Positions 43,606 through 53,233 of a DNA stretch of 64,000 bases are shown piece by piece. Origin of the DNA: an uncultured Oscillospiraceae bacterium (GTDB taxonomy: Bacteria > Bacillota > Clostridia > Oscillospirales > Acutalibacteraceae). Positions within the stretch are counted from its first letter, which is position 1. The number at the start of each line of letters is the position of its first letter. The DNA is taken from assembly GCA_948471095.1 (NCBI GenBank), contig CAOKRG010000002.1, positions 52,373-116,372 on the forward strand, given 5' to 3'. A model generated the notes under the pieces. The model saw only the letters and a list, made by a program, of their open reading frames with translations, searched no databases and was not told where the DNA came from. The translations under genes and the position numbers were made by a program.

Positions 43606-44642
43606 TATTCCGCTTCCTCCTTGGCGCCGTTTTCGGACTCGGAGGCTGAGGCCTCCGCCGGTTTCTCGTTTTCTTCGCCTTGGGCAGGCTCTTCTTCCTC
43701 CTTTTCCGCTGAGCCGTTCCTCTCCATATCCTCCTCATAGGGCGGCAGGTCGCCGAAAATGGTGCTGGCTTCTAGCTGAGGCTCCCCCTCTTCCAGCCCC
43801 ATTGCCTCCACCACCGCGGCGCTGCCGCATCCGGAGAGGCTTTTTCTGTGGCGGAAAAGGAACAGCAGGCCCACGCCCACTACGACGCATACCGCGGCTA
43901 CCAGCTGGGAAATCTTGAAGCTGCCCAGCATTAAGCTGTCGGTTCGAGTGCCCTCAATGAAGAAGCGTACCGCGCCGTACCACACGATGTATAGGATAAA
44001 AGTCTGGCCGTCATAGCGGCGGAGCTTGCGGGTAAAGAAATGCAGCAGCACAAAGCCCAGCAGGCATAGAAGCGACTCATATAAAAAGCAGGGATGAACC
44101 GGCCCTTCCGGCACCACAGCCCGGGTGTTGTCGCTGAGCATGCCCCAGGGCAAAGCGGTGGCCGCTCCAAAGCATTCCTGGTTGACAAAGTTTCCCCAGC
44201 GTCCCACGCCCTGGCCGATGAGAAAGCCCAACGCGGCCAAATCCAAAACCGCCGGAACCCGAAGCTTCCGCCATTTGGCTACCAGGCCCCCAAAGACCAT
44301 GGCTCCAATAAAACCGCCATAAATGGCGATGCCGCCGTCATGGATAAAGAGAATCTGGATGGGGTCGTTCCAGTACTTGTCCCCTGGATAGAAGAGCACA
44401 TAGTACAGCCGCGCGCACACAATGCCTCCCACCGTGCCCGCCAGCACCGCGTCGATCAGCCGGTCCATGTCAATGTCCATTTTTTTCGCGCTGCGCCAAG
44501 CATAGACCATTGCCAAAAAGAAGCCGAAAGCAATGATCACTCCGTACCAGCGAATGTCATAGCTCCCAATGGAGAAAGCTACCTCGTTTACGGTAAATTG
44601 AAGCCCCAGTCCGGGGAACTCCACCAAATGGCTCATCTGCAT
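43605..44642 (-). CDS. lgt: Prolipoprotein diacylglyceryl transferase
   Basis: Adds diacylglycerol to the lipobox cysteine of prelipoproteins in the membrane, the first step for lipoproteins such as those at 763-2526 and 28599-29978. About seven spans lie within residues 20-265. The signature GRWGNFVNQECFG is near 145, and HDGGIAIYGG near 103 carries the conserved His-Gly region. After the last span there is an acidic tail of about 75 residues rich in Glu, Ser and Ala, longer than in most Lgt proteins. Confidence 0.95.
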   Translation of the reverse strand: MQMSHLVEFPGLGLQFTVNEVAFSIGSYDIRWYGVIIAFGFFLAMVYAWRSAKKMDIDMDRLIDAVLAGTVGGIVCARLYYVLFYPGDKYWNDPIQILFIHDGGIAIYGGFIGAMVFGGLVAKWRKLRVPAVLDLAALGFLIGQGVGRWGNFVNQECFGAATALPWGMLSDNTRAVVPEGPVHPCFLYESLLCLLGFVLLHFFTRKLRRYDGQTFILYIVWYGAVRFFIEGTRTDSLMLGSFKISQLVAAVCVVVGVGLLFLFRHRKSLSGCGSAAVVEAMGLEEGEPQLEASTIFGDLPPYEEDMERNGSAEKEEEEPAQGEENEKPAEASASESENGAKEEAE

Positions 44643-44802
44643 CCTTCCTTTCTTGCAAAGAAAAAGTTCGAGTCGGGCTTGTGATAGAGAGAACTAGAGA
44701 AATGGCGGATCTCTGTTTGCCTAAAATGAAGGTATCGCTTCCGCTTGGTAAGCGATCGCGCTGCTCCGCCGCAAGTCAAAAAATAAGCTTCAAAAGGGTC
44801 TT

Positions 44803-46074
44803 TTAACAAGGATTGATTACGGAAAGCACGCTTCGGTCTTCCCGGAACAGAGCGCACTGTTTTACCGCCTGCTCCAAGCGCAGCTCCGCCAAGGCGTCGA
44901 TATAGGCAAACATATCCTGGCCGCGAAAGGCGGAGTCAATTAGCCAGTTGGCGATGCTGGCCGGGCTGTTCAAGGCCGCGATGCAGTCGCCGTACAGGCT
45001 GCGCTTGGCCCGCTCGAAATCCGCCCTCTCTATGCCCTGCCGGGCCAGACGGGCCGCCTCCTCCCGAATCATGGCTACCGCCGCCTCCGGGTCCCGGGAC
45101 TCGCCGCCAAACATGGCTGTGGCAAAGCCCGGCCCCTCAAAAAGCTGGTAGCTAAAGCTGGAATCGTTCGCCAGCCCCGCGTCCAACAGCCGCCGGAACA
45201 GAGGGGAAGCGTCTGAGGCCATCACCTCCAGCACCACATTGACCGCTGCCAGCTCTTGTTCGGAACGCAGCGGTCCGCGCTGGTCCTTGTAGCCGAACTG
45301 GAACACCGGCATAGAGACGGAGAGCTTCTCCTCCACAAAGGCGCGGACAACGGTTTCCGGCTCTTCTGGGAAAACCCGCCGGACCATCACAGGCGGGCAG
45401 GGCTTGAGCATCCGGCCGCAGACCTCCATCACCCGTTGCGGGTCGAACCTTCCCGCAACAACCAATGCCATATTGTTGAGGTTATAGAAGGTATGGTAGC
45501 ACCGGTAAAGCAGCTCCGGCGTAATCTTCTCAATGCTCTCCGCCGTGCCTGCCGCATCCTCCCGAACGGGATGCCGGTGGTACATGGCCCGCAGGTAATT
45601 GGAAAACACCCGCCAGCTGGGGAGATCGTCGTACATCTTAATTTCCTGGGCGATGATGCCGCGTTCCTTTGCCACTGTCTCCTGAGTAAAGTAGGGAGAC
45701 TGGACAAAGTCAAGCAGGATCTCAAGAGACTCATAGAGCCGGTCTGTACAGGAAAACACATAGCATGTGGAGTCATAGCCGGTATAGGCGTTGGCATTGG
45801 CCCCAACGCTGGCAAAGCGGGCAAAAGCGTCGCCCTCCTCGCTTTCAAACAGTTTGTGCTCTAGGTAATGGGCAATGCCTTCCGGGACCGTTTGGGGTTC
45901 GGATTCATCGCTTCGTTGAAAGCAGTTGTCCACCGACCCGTAGCGGGCTCCGAAAATCACCTGGGTGGCGCTGCCGCGCTCTTTGGGATGAAGGTAGACC
46001 GACAGCCCGGAAGGGTGGCGGTACTTGTAGCAGCAGTCCCCCGTACGGCGGCTGCGGACTAGCTCCGGCTCCAT
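44803..46074 (-). CDS. M16-family zinc peptidase, YmfH type
   Basis: Insulinase-family (M16) protein of 423 residues with an intact zinc site HYLEHKLFE (HxxEH) near residue 68 and the distal Glu region further on. It overlaps the next upstream gene, a degenerate M16 partner, by 16 bases; the pair corresponds to B. subtilis YmfF/YmfH, whose partner genes are linked to EF-P modification. The target peptide is not known. After it comes a 160-base gap before lgt with a weak 7-pair hairpin (44734-44740 with 44750-44756). Confidence 0.9.
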   Translation of the reverse strand: MEPELVRSRRTGDCCYKYRHPSGLSVYLHPKERGSATQVIFGARYGSVDNCFQRSDESEPQTVPEGIAHYLEHKLFESEEGDAFARFASVGANANAYTGYDSTCYVFSCTDRLYESLEILLDFVQSPYFTQETVAKERGIIAQEIKMYDDLPSWRVFSNYLRAMYHRHPVREDAAGTAESIEKITPELLYRCYHTFYNLNNMALVVAGRFDPQRVMEVCGRMLKPCPPVMVRRVFPEEPETVVRAFVEEKLSVSMPVFQFGYKDQRGPLRSEQELAAVNVVLEVMASDASPLFRRLLDAGLANDSSFSYQLFEGPGFATAMFGGESRDPEAAVAMIREEAARLARQGIERADFERAKRSLYGDCIAALNSPASIANWLIDSAFRGQDMFAYIDALAELRLEQAVKQCALFREDRSVLSVINPC

Positions 46075-47336
46075 CCTTCCCCGCCTCCTTTCAGCGTGTA
46101 GGCCACCGCCGGCTTCAGCCGTTTGGCGGCGGCGGCCACGTCCTCGATGGTGCAGGCATTGACCTGCCGAATTGCCTCTTCCGGCGTCAGGCCGTCCTGG
46201 TCAAAGGCCCGGCCCAGGTACCAGCCTTCCACCTGGTGCAGGGAGTCCTCTACGGCCCGAAGGGAGCCGCACAGGTAAAGCTGGGCGCAGCGCAGCTCCT
46301 CCTGGGTAATGCGGCCTTTTTGCAAGGCCTCCACCTGTTCTAAAATGGCGGCCTCCGCCCGGTCCAGATCAGCGGTCTCCACGCCGCTTTCAATAAAGAG
46401 CGCCCCGCTGGCCCAGGAGTAGGCAGAGTCGCAGTAGTAGCATAGGCCCTGCTCTTCCCGCACATTCAGAAAGAGCTTGGAGCTGGTGGGCTCCCCCAGC
46501 ACCGCGCTTGTAAGTAGGAAAAGCATCCTCTCCTCCGGCGCGGCCTGGACCCGATAGGCCATGGCCAGCTTGGACTGAGCCACGGGCTGTTCTTCCACGA
46601 CCCTCAGGCAGTCCGCAGGCTCCCAGTAAGGCACAGGCCCCAACAGGCGGGGCCTGCCCAGGCCCGCGAAAATTTCTCGGAAAGCCTCCACATCCGGACA
46701 GCAGTCGCCCAATGTGAACACCTCGAAACGGGCCTCCCGCAAAAGGCGGGACCAAGCCTCCGTCAAGGGCGCGCGCTCCAGGGCCGCAATGTCTTTCCGG
46801 CTTCCCGCGCGGCCAACGCCCGCCGGCTGGCCGCTGAACAGCAGCTCGTGGCAGCGCTGGTGGGCATAAAGCATTTTGTCGCTGAATTCCGCGTCCTTCT
46901 GCTCCAAAAGCTGGCGCTTTTCTTGGTCAAAGCCGTCTTGGGGAAACAGCCCCTCCTCATCGGTCAGAGGAGTTAGGAGGGCGCCGAACAGCAGGCGGGA
47001 CAGCTCCAAAAACATATCCTCGCCCCCAAAGGCATAGCGGCTGGCAATCCCTCCGGCGGAAAGGCTCAAGCACTGGTACGGGCCGATCTGTTGGACTCCG
47101 GAGGCCAAGGAAGCGCCGTATAGCTCCGCCAAGCGCCGGCCCAGAGCGGTGTAGTCCGGATACCGCCGGGTCGCCCGGGTCGCCAAGGCGGGCAAAATAG
47201 CGTATTGGGCCGCAGCAGCTCCGGTGGTCAGAGGCGTCAAGAGATTTACCGCGATCCGCATGGTTTTAAAGCTGGGGTCCGTAAAGGAAGTTAGCCTTAC
47301 AGATGGGCTGAGCTGGCAGATCTTGGTCTCACACAT
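46059..47336 (-). CDS. M16-family protein without zinc site, YmfF type
   Basis: A 425-residue M16-fold protein that lacks the HxxEH motif, as expected for the non-catalytic partner of a two-chain M16 peptidase. Fold markers include LTDEEGLFPQDGFDQEKRQLLEQ near 130, the FLNVREEQGLCYYCDSAYSW block near 280 and ESGVETADLDRAEAAI. It starts at ATG 47336 and overlaps the catalytic partner gene, which suggests that they are made in equal amounts. Confidence 0.88.
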   Translation of the reverse strand: MCETKICQLSPSVRLTSFTDPSFKTMRIAVNLLTPLTTGAAAAQYAILPALATRATRRYPDYTALGRRLAELYGASLASGVQQIGPYQCLSLSAGGIASRYAFGGEDMFLELSRLLFGALLTPLTDEEGLFPQDGFDQEKRQLLEQKDAEFSDKMLYAHQRCHELLFSGQPAGVGRAGSRKDIAALERAPLTEAWSRLLREARFEVFTLGDCCPDVEAFREIFAGLGRPRLLGPVPYWEPADCLRVVEEQPVAQSKLAMAYRVQAAPEERMLFLLTSAVLGEPTSSKLFLNVREEQGLCYYCDSAYSWASGALFIESGVETADLDRAEAAILEQVEALQKGRITQEELRCAQLYLCGSLRAVEDSLHQVEGWYLGRAFDQDGLTPEEAIRQVNACTIEDVAAAAKRLKPAVAYTLKGGGEGWSRS

Positions 47337-47368
47337 GGCTGCGCTCCTATCGCATCAGCAAAAATACG

Positions 47369-48007
47369 TCAAATGGTGCCAAAAATGCGGTCCCCCGCAT
47401 CGCCCAAGCCCGGCAGAATATAGCCGTTCTCATTGAGCCTCTCATCCACTGCGGCACAATAGATGTGCACATCGGGATGGGCCTCGGTCAGCACCTTCAG
47501 CCCCTCCGGCGCGGCGATGATGCACAAGAACTTGATGCTCTTCGGCTGGCTGCGCTTGACAATGGAAATGGCGTCCATGGCGGAGCCGCCTGTGGCCAGC
47601 ATGGGGTCCAGCACGATTACGTCCCGCTCGGTAATGTCCTGAGGCAGCTTGTTGTAGTACTCCACCGGCTTCAAGGTGTCGTGGTCCCGGTACAGGCCGA
47701 TATGCCCCACCTTGGCGGAAGGCACCAGATTCAGCATCCCGTCCACCATGCCCAAGCCCGCCCGCAGGATGGGCACAAAGGCCAGCTTCCGGCCGGCAAT
47801 CACCTTAGTGGTGGTCTTCTGCATGGGGGTTTCGGTCTCAATGTCCATCAAGGGCAGGTCCCGGGTGGCTTCGTAGCACATCAGGTTTGCGATCTCGCTG
47901 ACCAGAGCCCGGAAGTCCTTCGTCCCAGTGTCCTTGCTGCGCAGAAAGCTGAGCTTGTGCTGGATCAGCGGATGGTCCATTACAAATACATTGTCATGCT
48001 GATTCAT
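47369..48007 (-). CDS. upp: Uracil phosphoribosyltransferase
   Basis: Makes UMP from uracil and PRPP. The 212-residue protein begins [21 protein letters not shown] and has [11 protein letters not shown], the PRPP loop [18 protein letters not shown] near 130 and the uracil-binding [16 protein letters not shown] at the C terminus. The ATG at 48007 follows TAGGAGG at 6 bases; the frame is open upstream into rpiB without meaning. Confidence 0.97.
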   Translation of the reverse strand: MNQHDNVFVMDHPLIQHKLSFLRSKDTGTKDFRALVSEIANLMCYEATRDLPLMDIETETPMQKTTTKVIAGRKLAFVPILRAGLGMVDGMLNLVPSAKVGHIGLYRDHDTLKPVEYYNKLPQDITERDVIVLDPMLATGGSAMDAISIVKRSQPKSIKFLCIIAAPEGLKVLTEAHPDVHIYCAAVDERLNENGYILPGLGDAGDRIFGTI

Positions 48008-48027
48008 AGTTTTCCTCCTAAAACAAG

Positions 48028-48474
48028 TTAGATTTCTCCCGACTCGATCTGCGCGATCTGCCCTACCCGGCGGGCATGGCGTCCCCCTTCGAACTCCGTG
48101 GCCAGATAGGCTTCCAGAATTTTCAATCCAGTGGCCTCGTCCACCACACTGCCGCCCATGCACAGAATATTAGAGTCATTGTCCTTGCGGGTCATCTTGG
48201 CGCATTCCACATTGGTGCAGACAGAGGCCCGGGCTCCCTTTACTTTGTTTGCCGCAATGGAGATGCCAATGCCGGTGGTACAGATCAGCACGCCCAGGTC
48301 AGCTTGTCCGGCGGCCACTTTCCGGGCAACCCGCGCGGCAATCAGCGGATAATCCACGGATTCCTTGGTAAACGTGCCAAAATCCTCAAACTCGATTCCC
48401 TTCTCTTTCAAATACCGCCGCACGGCCTGAGCCAATTCCAAGCCGCCGTGGTCGCATCCTATGGCTAATTTCAT
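48028..48474 (-). CDS. rpiB: Ribose-5-phosphate isomerase B
   Basis: Interconverts ribulose 5-phosphate and ribose 5-phosphate. The 148-residue protein has the N-terminal [13 protein letters not shown] (phosphate-binding CDHGG), the active-site Cys in [15 protein letters not shown] near 66 and DSNILCMGG near 103. The ATG at 48474 follows GGGGAGG at 8 bases and overlaps the tsaB stop. Confidence 0.95.
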   Translation of the reverse strand: MKLAIGCDHGGLELAQAVRRYLKEKGIEFEDFGTFTKESVDYPLIAARVARKVAAGQADLGVLICTTGIGISIAANKVKGARASVCTNVECAKMTRKDNDSNILCMGGSVVDEATGLKILEAYLATEFEGGRHARRVGQIAQIESGEI

Positions 48475-49178
48475 AGGCGATTCCTCCCCTGTTCCAGTTC
48501 CTTTTTTCGTTTCAGCTCCCGCTCTGCCTGGGGCAGGCGCAGATAAAGAGGCAGCAGCGCCGCAGGCTCCAGAGCGGGCTTGTCCGCAGCCAGCAGGGCC
48601 ACGCTTCCCGCCCGCTGGTACCGGACGGCCTCCGGAGCCAAGCGCGCTCCCCACTTGGCAAAATGTTCGTGGCATAGGGCCGCGCCGTCTCCCAGAAGCA
48701 GGAGCCGCCCGCCATAAGGCCGGCATTCCTCGTCCAGCTGGGCAATGGAAACGGCCCGGTCCTCAGTCAGGCGGACCAGCCGGCCCTCTTCCAGCCGGAA
48801 TAAGGCGTTGTAAACCTGGTCCCGGCGGGCGTCCATCACGGCGCAGAGAACGCTGTCCGCGCAGCTAGCCCCCCCATAGGCAATGGCCTCCAGCGTTGAC
48901 ACTCCACAGCAGGGCGTGTTAAACGGCAAGGCCATTCCCTTGACACATGCCACTCCAATGCGGACCCCGGTAAAGGAGCCCGGGCCGTTGGCCACGGCGA
49001 AACGGTCGATCTCGCCGCAGCTGAGGCCGAGGTTGTTCAGCAGCGCTTCCGTCATGGGCAGGAGGGTCTGGCTGTGGGTCTGCTTGGTGTTCATATAGAG
49101 CTCTCCCAGCAGCGCTCCATCTTTTGCAACCGCCGCGGAAGCCGCGCCCGCCGACGATTCGATTCCCAAAACCAGCAT
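48471..49178 (-). CDS. tsaB: tRNA threonylcarbamoyladenosine biosynthesis protein TsaB
   Basis: Partner of TsaD and TsaE in making t6A at position 37 of ANN-decoding tRNAs. The 235-residue ASKHA-fold protein starts LGIESSAGAASAAVAKDG, has VANGPGSFTGVRIGVA near 60 and the VMDARRDQVYNALF motif near 115. It lies 1 base from tsaE and overlaps rpiB. Confidence 0.94.
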   Translation of the reverse strand: MLVLGIESSAGAASAAVAKDGALLGELYMNTKQTHSQTLLPMTEALLNNLGLSCGEIDRFAVANGPGSFTGVRIGVACVKGMALPFNTPCCGVSTLEAIAYGGASCADSVLCAVMDARRDQVYNALFRLEEGRLVRLTEDRAVSIAQLDEECRPYGGRLLLLGDGAALCHEHFAKWGARLAPEAVRYQRAGSVALLAADKPALEPAALLPLYLRLPQAERELKRKKELEQGRNRL

Positions 49179-49179
49179 G

Positions 49180-49614
49180 CTACAGCCGTCCTTTCCAACC
49201 TTCTATGATGATACGCCGCTCATTCTCTTCCTGGCCGGGCCGGATGTCCACAACAATCCGCTCCTCCGGCAGAGCGCTCTCGATGTTTTCGCTCCACTCA
49301 ATGGCCAGCACCCGGTCCGTGTCCAAGTAGTCAAAGAAGCCCGTGGAGTACAGATCCTCCCAGGTCTCGATGCGGTACATGTCGAAGTGGTCCAAAACCA
49401 GCCTCCCCCGGTACTCGTTGACCAAGGCAAAGGTAGGGCTGGAGGCCACGTCCCCGGCCCCCAGTCCGATGGCCAGCCCGCGGGTAAAAGCGGTCTTCCC
49501 CACGCCCATACCGCCTGTAAAGGCAATTACTTCCCCGCCAACCAGTTCAGCGGCCAGCTTTTCCCCCAGTGCCTGGGTTTCCGCCGGGGAACGGGTCACA
49601 AACTCCTGCGCCAT
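49180..49614 (-). CDS. tsaE: tRNA threonylcarbamoyladenosine biosynthesis ATPase TsaE
   Basis: Small ATPase of the t6A complex, 144 residues, usual length. Walker A reads GGMGVGKTAFTRGLA near residue 35, followed by SPTFALVNEYRG and the LDHFDMYRIETWEDL motif near 77. It ends in TAG. It lies between fhs (6-base gap) and tsaB (1-base gap) in the operon. Confidence 0.95.
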   Translation of the reverse strand: MAQEFVTRSPAETQALGEKLAAELVGGEVIAFTGGMGVGKTAFTRGLAIGLGAGDVASSPTFALVNEYRGRLVLDHFDMYRIETWEDLYSTGFFDYLDTDRVLAIEWSENIESALPEERIVVDIRPGQEENERRIIIEGWKGRL

Positions 49615-49620
49615 ATGCGT

Positions 49621-51291
49621 TTAGAACAGCCCGTGGATCACGGAGGCATCGTCCACATCGATTTTCTCCGCCGCCGGAACCTTGGGCAGGCCGGGCATGG
49701 TCATAATGTCCCCCGCGTAAGCCACCACGAAGCCCGCGCCGGAAGAGAGCTTTAGGTCGCGGATGGTGATGGTGAAGCCGGTGGGCCGCCCCAGCAGAGC
49801 CGGGTCGTCGGAGAGAGAGTACTGGGTCTTCGCAATACACACAGGCATCTGGTCGCCGCCCAGGGCCTTAATTTCCTTGAGGGACTTGACCGCCTGGTTG
49901 GTAAAGGTTACGCCCGCCGCGCCGTAAATGGTTTTAGCGATGGTCTCAATCTTCTCCTCCACCGGGGATTCATCCGGGTAAATGGGGGCAAAATGGGACT
50001 GGGTCCCTTCAATGACCTGGCAGACGGTCTCCGCCAGAGCTTTGCCGCCTTCGCCGCCTTTGCCGAAGACCTCGGAGAGGGCGTAAGGCACGCCCAGCTC
50101 TTTGCAGCAGCTGTCAATCACCTGGAGCTCCGCGTCCGTGTCCGTGCCAAAACGGTTGATGGCAACCACAACCGGAACGCCGTACTTGCCCATGTTTTCC
50201 ACATGGGCTTTCAGGTTGACAATGCCCTTTTCCAGAGCCGCCACGTTTTCCGTGCCCAGGTCCGCTTTGGCAACGCCGCCATTGTATTTGAGCGCGCGCA
50301 CCGTGGCCACGACCACCACGCAGTCCGGGGAGAGCCCGACCATGCGGCATTTGATATCCATAAATTTTTCCGCGCCCAGGTCCGAGCCGAAGCCCGCCTC
50401 GGTGATGCAGTAATCCGCCAGCTTGAGGGCCAGCCGGGTGGCCCGAACGGAGTTGCAGCCGTGGGCGATGTTGGCAAAGGGGCCGCCGTGCATAATTGCG
50501 GGGGTTCCCTCCAGGGTCTGGACCAGGTTGGGATTTACCGCGTCCCGCAGCAGAGCGGCCATGGCGCCTTCGGCCTTGATATCCCGGGCGTAAAGGGGCT
50601 TTCCCTCATAGCTGTAGGCGATGAGGATGTTCCCCAGCCGCCGCTTCAGGTCGGGCATGTCCTTCGCCAAGCACAGGATGGCCATGACCTCGCTGGCAAC
50701 GGTAATGATGAAGTTGTCCTCCCGGGGCACGCCGTTGATCTTGCCGCCCAGGCCCACAATCACGTTGCGCAGGGCCCGGTCGTTCATGTCCAGGCAGCGC
50801 TTGATCAGGATGCGCCGGGGGTCGATCCCCAAGGAGTTGCCCTGCTGCATGTGGTTGTCCAGCATGGCGCAGCACAGGTTGTTGGCGGAAGTAATCGCGT
50901 GCATGTCTCCGGTAAAGTGCAGGTTGATGTCTTCCATGGGCAGTACCTGGGCATAGCCGCCGCCGGCCGCCCCGCCCTTGATGCCGAATACCGGCCCCAG
51001 GGAGGGCTCCCGCAGGGCGATGACGGCGTTTTTGCCGATCTTTGCCATGGCCTGCCCCAGGCCTGCGGTGGTGGTGGTCTTCCCCTCGCCGGCGGGCGTG
51101 GGGTTGATGGCGGTAACTAAGATCAGCTTGCCGTCCGGCCAGTCCTTCAACCGCTCAAAGGCCTCCGCGCTGATCTTGGCCTTGTATCTGCCATAAAACT
51201 CCAACTCGTCCTCCAAAAGCCCCAGCTTCTCCCCAATTTCCTTGATGGGCTTGAGCGCGGCGCTTTGGGCGATCTCGATATCGGTCATCAT
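49621..51291 (-). CDS. fhs: Formate-tetrahydrofolate ligase
   Basis: ATP-dependent activation of formate to 10-formyl-tetrahydrofolate, entry point of one-carbon units. The 556-residue protein has the nucleotide loop [18 protein letters not shown] near residue 66, [22 protein letters not shown] near 115 and [15 protein letters not shown] near 325. It begins the long minus-strand operon, behind its own promoter. Confidence 0.97.
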   Translation of the reverse strand: MMTDIEIAQSAALKPIKEIGEKLGLLEDELEFYGRYKAKISAEAFERLKDWPDGKLILVTAINPTPAGEGKTTTTAGLGQAMAKIGKNAVIALREPSLGPVFGIKGGAAGGGYAQVLPMEDINLHFTGDMHAITSANNLCCAMLDNHMQQGNSLGIDPRRILIKRCLDMNDRALRNVIVGLGGKINGVPREDNFIITVASEVMAILCLAKDMPDLKRRLGNILIAYSYEGKPLYARDIKAEGAMAALLRDAVNPNLVQTLEGTPAIMHGGPFANIAHGCNSVRATRLALKLADYCITEAGFGSDLGAEKFMDIKCRMVGLSPDCVVVVATVRALKYNGGVAKADLGTENVAALEKGIVNLKAHVENMGKYGVPVVVAINRFGTDTDAELQVIDSCCKELGVPYALSEVFGKGGEGGKALAETVCQVIEGTQSHFAPIYPDESPVEEKIETIAKTIYGAAGVTFTNQAVKSLKEIKALGGDQMPVCIAKTQYSLSDDPALLGRPTGFTITIRDLKLSSGAGFVVAYAGDIMTMPGLPKVPAAEKIDVDDASVIHGLF

Positions 51292-51336
51292 GCTAGCCTC
51301 AACACCTTTCCTGTTTTCTCATTAAGGGCTGTGACT

Positions 51337-51365
51337 ATTATAAATTATCTTTCCAAATTAGTAAA
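51337..51365 (-). promoter_or_regulatory. Promoter of the fhs operon
   Basis: Minus-strand TTTACT (51365-51360), a 17-base spacer and TATAAT (51342-51337) lie 45 bases before the fhs start. Confidence 0.6.
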
Positions 51366-51382
51366 GCCCGAATCAAAAAAAC

Positions 51383-51658
51383 TTGCTGAATCCGTCCTTG
51401 TGTGCTATACTTAAAGGCAGCGCCGCACGAAGGCCGGCCTGCGTGCTTTGCATACGATTTCTCCGCATGGTTTCCGTCATAGCACACAGTTACTGCTTAT
51501 CAGCGCCAGGTTGACTGCGCTCAGTCTGTGCACTCTGACGAAAACGAGATGGCGCAACTCGCGCACGGCCTTTGTGCGGCTTTCCCTCAACTTAGGTTTT
51601 TGTTCAGAATCCGCATTTATATGGCCATTTAAGGCTATGAATATAGAAGGATATTACT
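51383..51658 (+). promoter_or_regulatory. Promoter and long leader of the SEDS-family gene
   Basis: TTGCTG (51383-51388), a 17-base spacer and TATACT (51406-51411) form a promoter divergent from that of fhs. About 240 bases of leader follow before the ATG at 51659. The leader has a short hairpin (CGCAC/GTGCG near 51560-51578) but no riboswitch pattern that I recognise, and no ORF with a ribosome site. Confidence 0.5.
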
Positions 51659-52873
51659 ATGTGGAATCACTTTGGAAAAGCGTTTATCAATTACTTGAAG
51701 CGGGCGGACGTCATTCTTTGGCTGCTGCTGGCGGGGATTTCCACCTACAGCCTGCTCCTGCTGAAAAGCGTCTCCCGAGCTACGCCGGACGACTATTTCC
51801 GCACGCAGGTTATGGCCATTGGCCTGGGCGTTTGCGGCGCGGTGTTCGTCAGCCTGATGGACTACGCGGACCTGGCCGGTTTTTGGAAGCTGATCGCCGG
51901 ATTCTCCGTGTTTTTGATGATCTATACCTATCTTTTCGGCGAGCGGGTCCAAGGCTCCGGAGGCGTGGACGCCAGGGCCTGGATCCACATTTTCGGGCGG
52001 ACCTTCCAGACCTCGGAACTGGTTAAGGTAGCCTTCATGATCACCTATGCCAAGCATCTGGACCTTGTAAAAAGCCGGGGCCGCTTGGAGGAGTTCCCCC
52101 AGGTGGCGCTGCTGGGCTGCCATGCCCTGGTATTTCTGCTGCTGTGCCAGCTTCAGGGCGACACCGGCGCAACGGTGGTTTTTTTCTTCATGTTTCTGGC
52201 CATGAGCCTGGCCGCGGGGGTCCAGCTGCGGTATTTTGCCATTCTGGCTGGGATGATCTTAGTGGGGCTGCCCCTGGCCTGGCGCTATGTAATGCCCGAC
52301 TACCAAAAGTCCCGGTTCATCGCGGTTTTCAACCTGGACGACCCGGATGTGCGGCTGCAAGACGGCTACCAGCAGTGGCAGGGGCGCATTTCCATTGGCA
52401 GCGGGAAGCTTAAGGGCCAAGGACTTTTCCAGGGAAGCCGGGTGGCCAGCAATGTGGTCACGTTTCAGCAAAGCGACTTTATTTTCTCAGTGGCTGGCGA
52501 AGAGCTGGGGTTCATGGGCTGTGTGCTCATTATGGTGCTACTGCTGCTGTTTATGCTCAAGGTCCTTCACGTGGCCGGCTCCGCCAGGGATGAGCTGGGG
52601 CGTTATATCTGCTATGGATATTTTGGGTGGATCGCCCTGCAGTCCGTGGTCAACATAGGGATGTGTGTGGCCGTGCTGCCGGCCATGGGAGTAACCCTCC
52701 CCTTTTTCAGCGCCGGCGGTTCCTCGGCGGCCTGTTTATATCTGGGCTTCGGGCTGGTGCAGAGCGTCCACATGCGGCGGCGGGAAATCGACGGGCTTCA
52801 CTTAAACCACAAGTCCCCCCTGCGCTTTGCCTATAAACAGGGGAAAAAGAACAGGGAGTTCAAAAAGATGTAG
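51659..52873 (+). CDS. FtsW/RodA/SpoVE-family peptidoglycan polymerase
   Basis: SEDS glycosyltransferase that polymerises lipid II, 404 residues with about ten spans. Family signatures are DARAWIHIFGRTFQTSELVKVAF near 100, WQGRISIGSGKLKGQGLFQGS near 240, SDFIFSVAGEELGFMG near 275 and the C-terminal VTLPFFSAGGSSAACLYLGFGLVQS. AGAAGGATATTACT precedes the ATG. No penicillin-binding partner is adjacent, so I cannot say whether it serves elongation, division or sporulation. It ends in TAG. Confidence 0.93.
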   Translation: MWNHFGKAFINYLKRADVILWLLLAGISTYSLLLLKSVSRATPDDYFRTQVMAIGLGVCGAVFVSLMDYADLAGFWKLIAGFSVFLMIYTYLFGERVQGSGGVDARAWIHIFGRTFQTSELVKVAFMITYAKHLDLVKSRGRLEEFPQVALLGCHALVFLLLCQLQGDTGATVVFFFMFLAMSLAAGVQLRYFAILAGMILVGLPLAWRYVMPDYQKSRFIAVFNLDDPDVRLQDGYQQWQGRISIGSGKLKGQGLFQGSRVASNVVTFQQSDFIFSVAGEELGFMGCVLIMVLLLLFMLKVLHVAGSARDELGRYICYGYFGWIALQSVVNIGMCVAVLPAMGVTLPFFSAGGSSAACLYLGFGLVQSVHMRRREIDGLHLNHKSPLRFAYKQGKKNREFKKM

Positions 52874-52995
52874 CGCCGCCCAGCGAAGTGGGATTTTCAA
52901 GGGGCCGCAGAGCGGTGTGAGCCGCATTGGCAGTCTTTGCCCACCGTAAAGGGCGGAGCCATTGTGCCCCCCGCTCTCTCAAAGAAATAAAAACC

Positions 52996-53036
52996 AAAGC
53001 GCACCGGCAGCGGAGTCTCCCTGCCGGTGCGCTTTT
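52996..53036. terminator. Strong hairpin terminator between convergent genes
   Basis: A perfect 15-pair stem (52996-53010 with 53021-53035, 10-base loop) ends in TTTTATG, about 120 bases after the SEDS gene. The rest of 53037-53233 shows nothing recognisable. Confidence 0.8.
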
Positions 53037-53233
53037 ATGATAGAGCCCTTTGCAACTGTCTTGCTTTACGCCTCATCAGAACGCGCGCCTTGTTCAATGC
53101 GCCTCAGGGCCGCGGAGTTGTTTTCTCTCCATGCACAAAACCGGACCGCAGCCGCCGCTTCAGAACGGCTTACCGCTTTCCTAGAATCAACGGCTGGCGG
53201 ATGGAATTTATATTTTGCGTCAAAGTCCGGCCC

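Noticed and set aside
49993-51120. 375-codon open frame on the plus strand opposite fhs
   Set aside because: Antisense shadow; fhs is complete and highly conserved.
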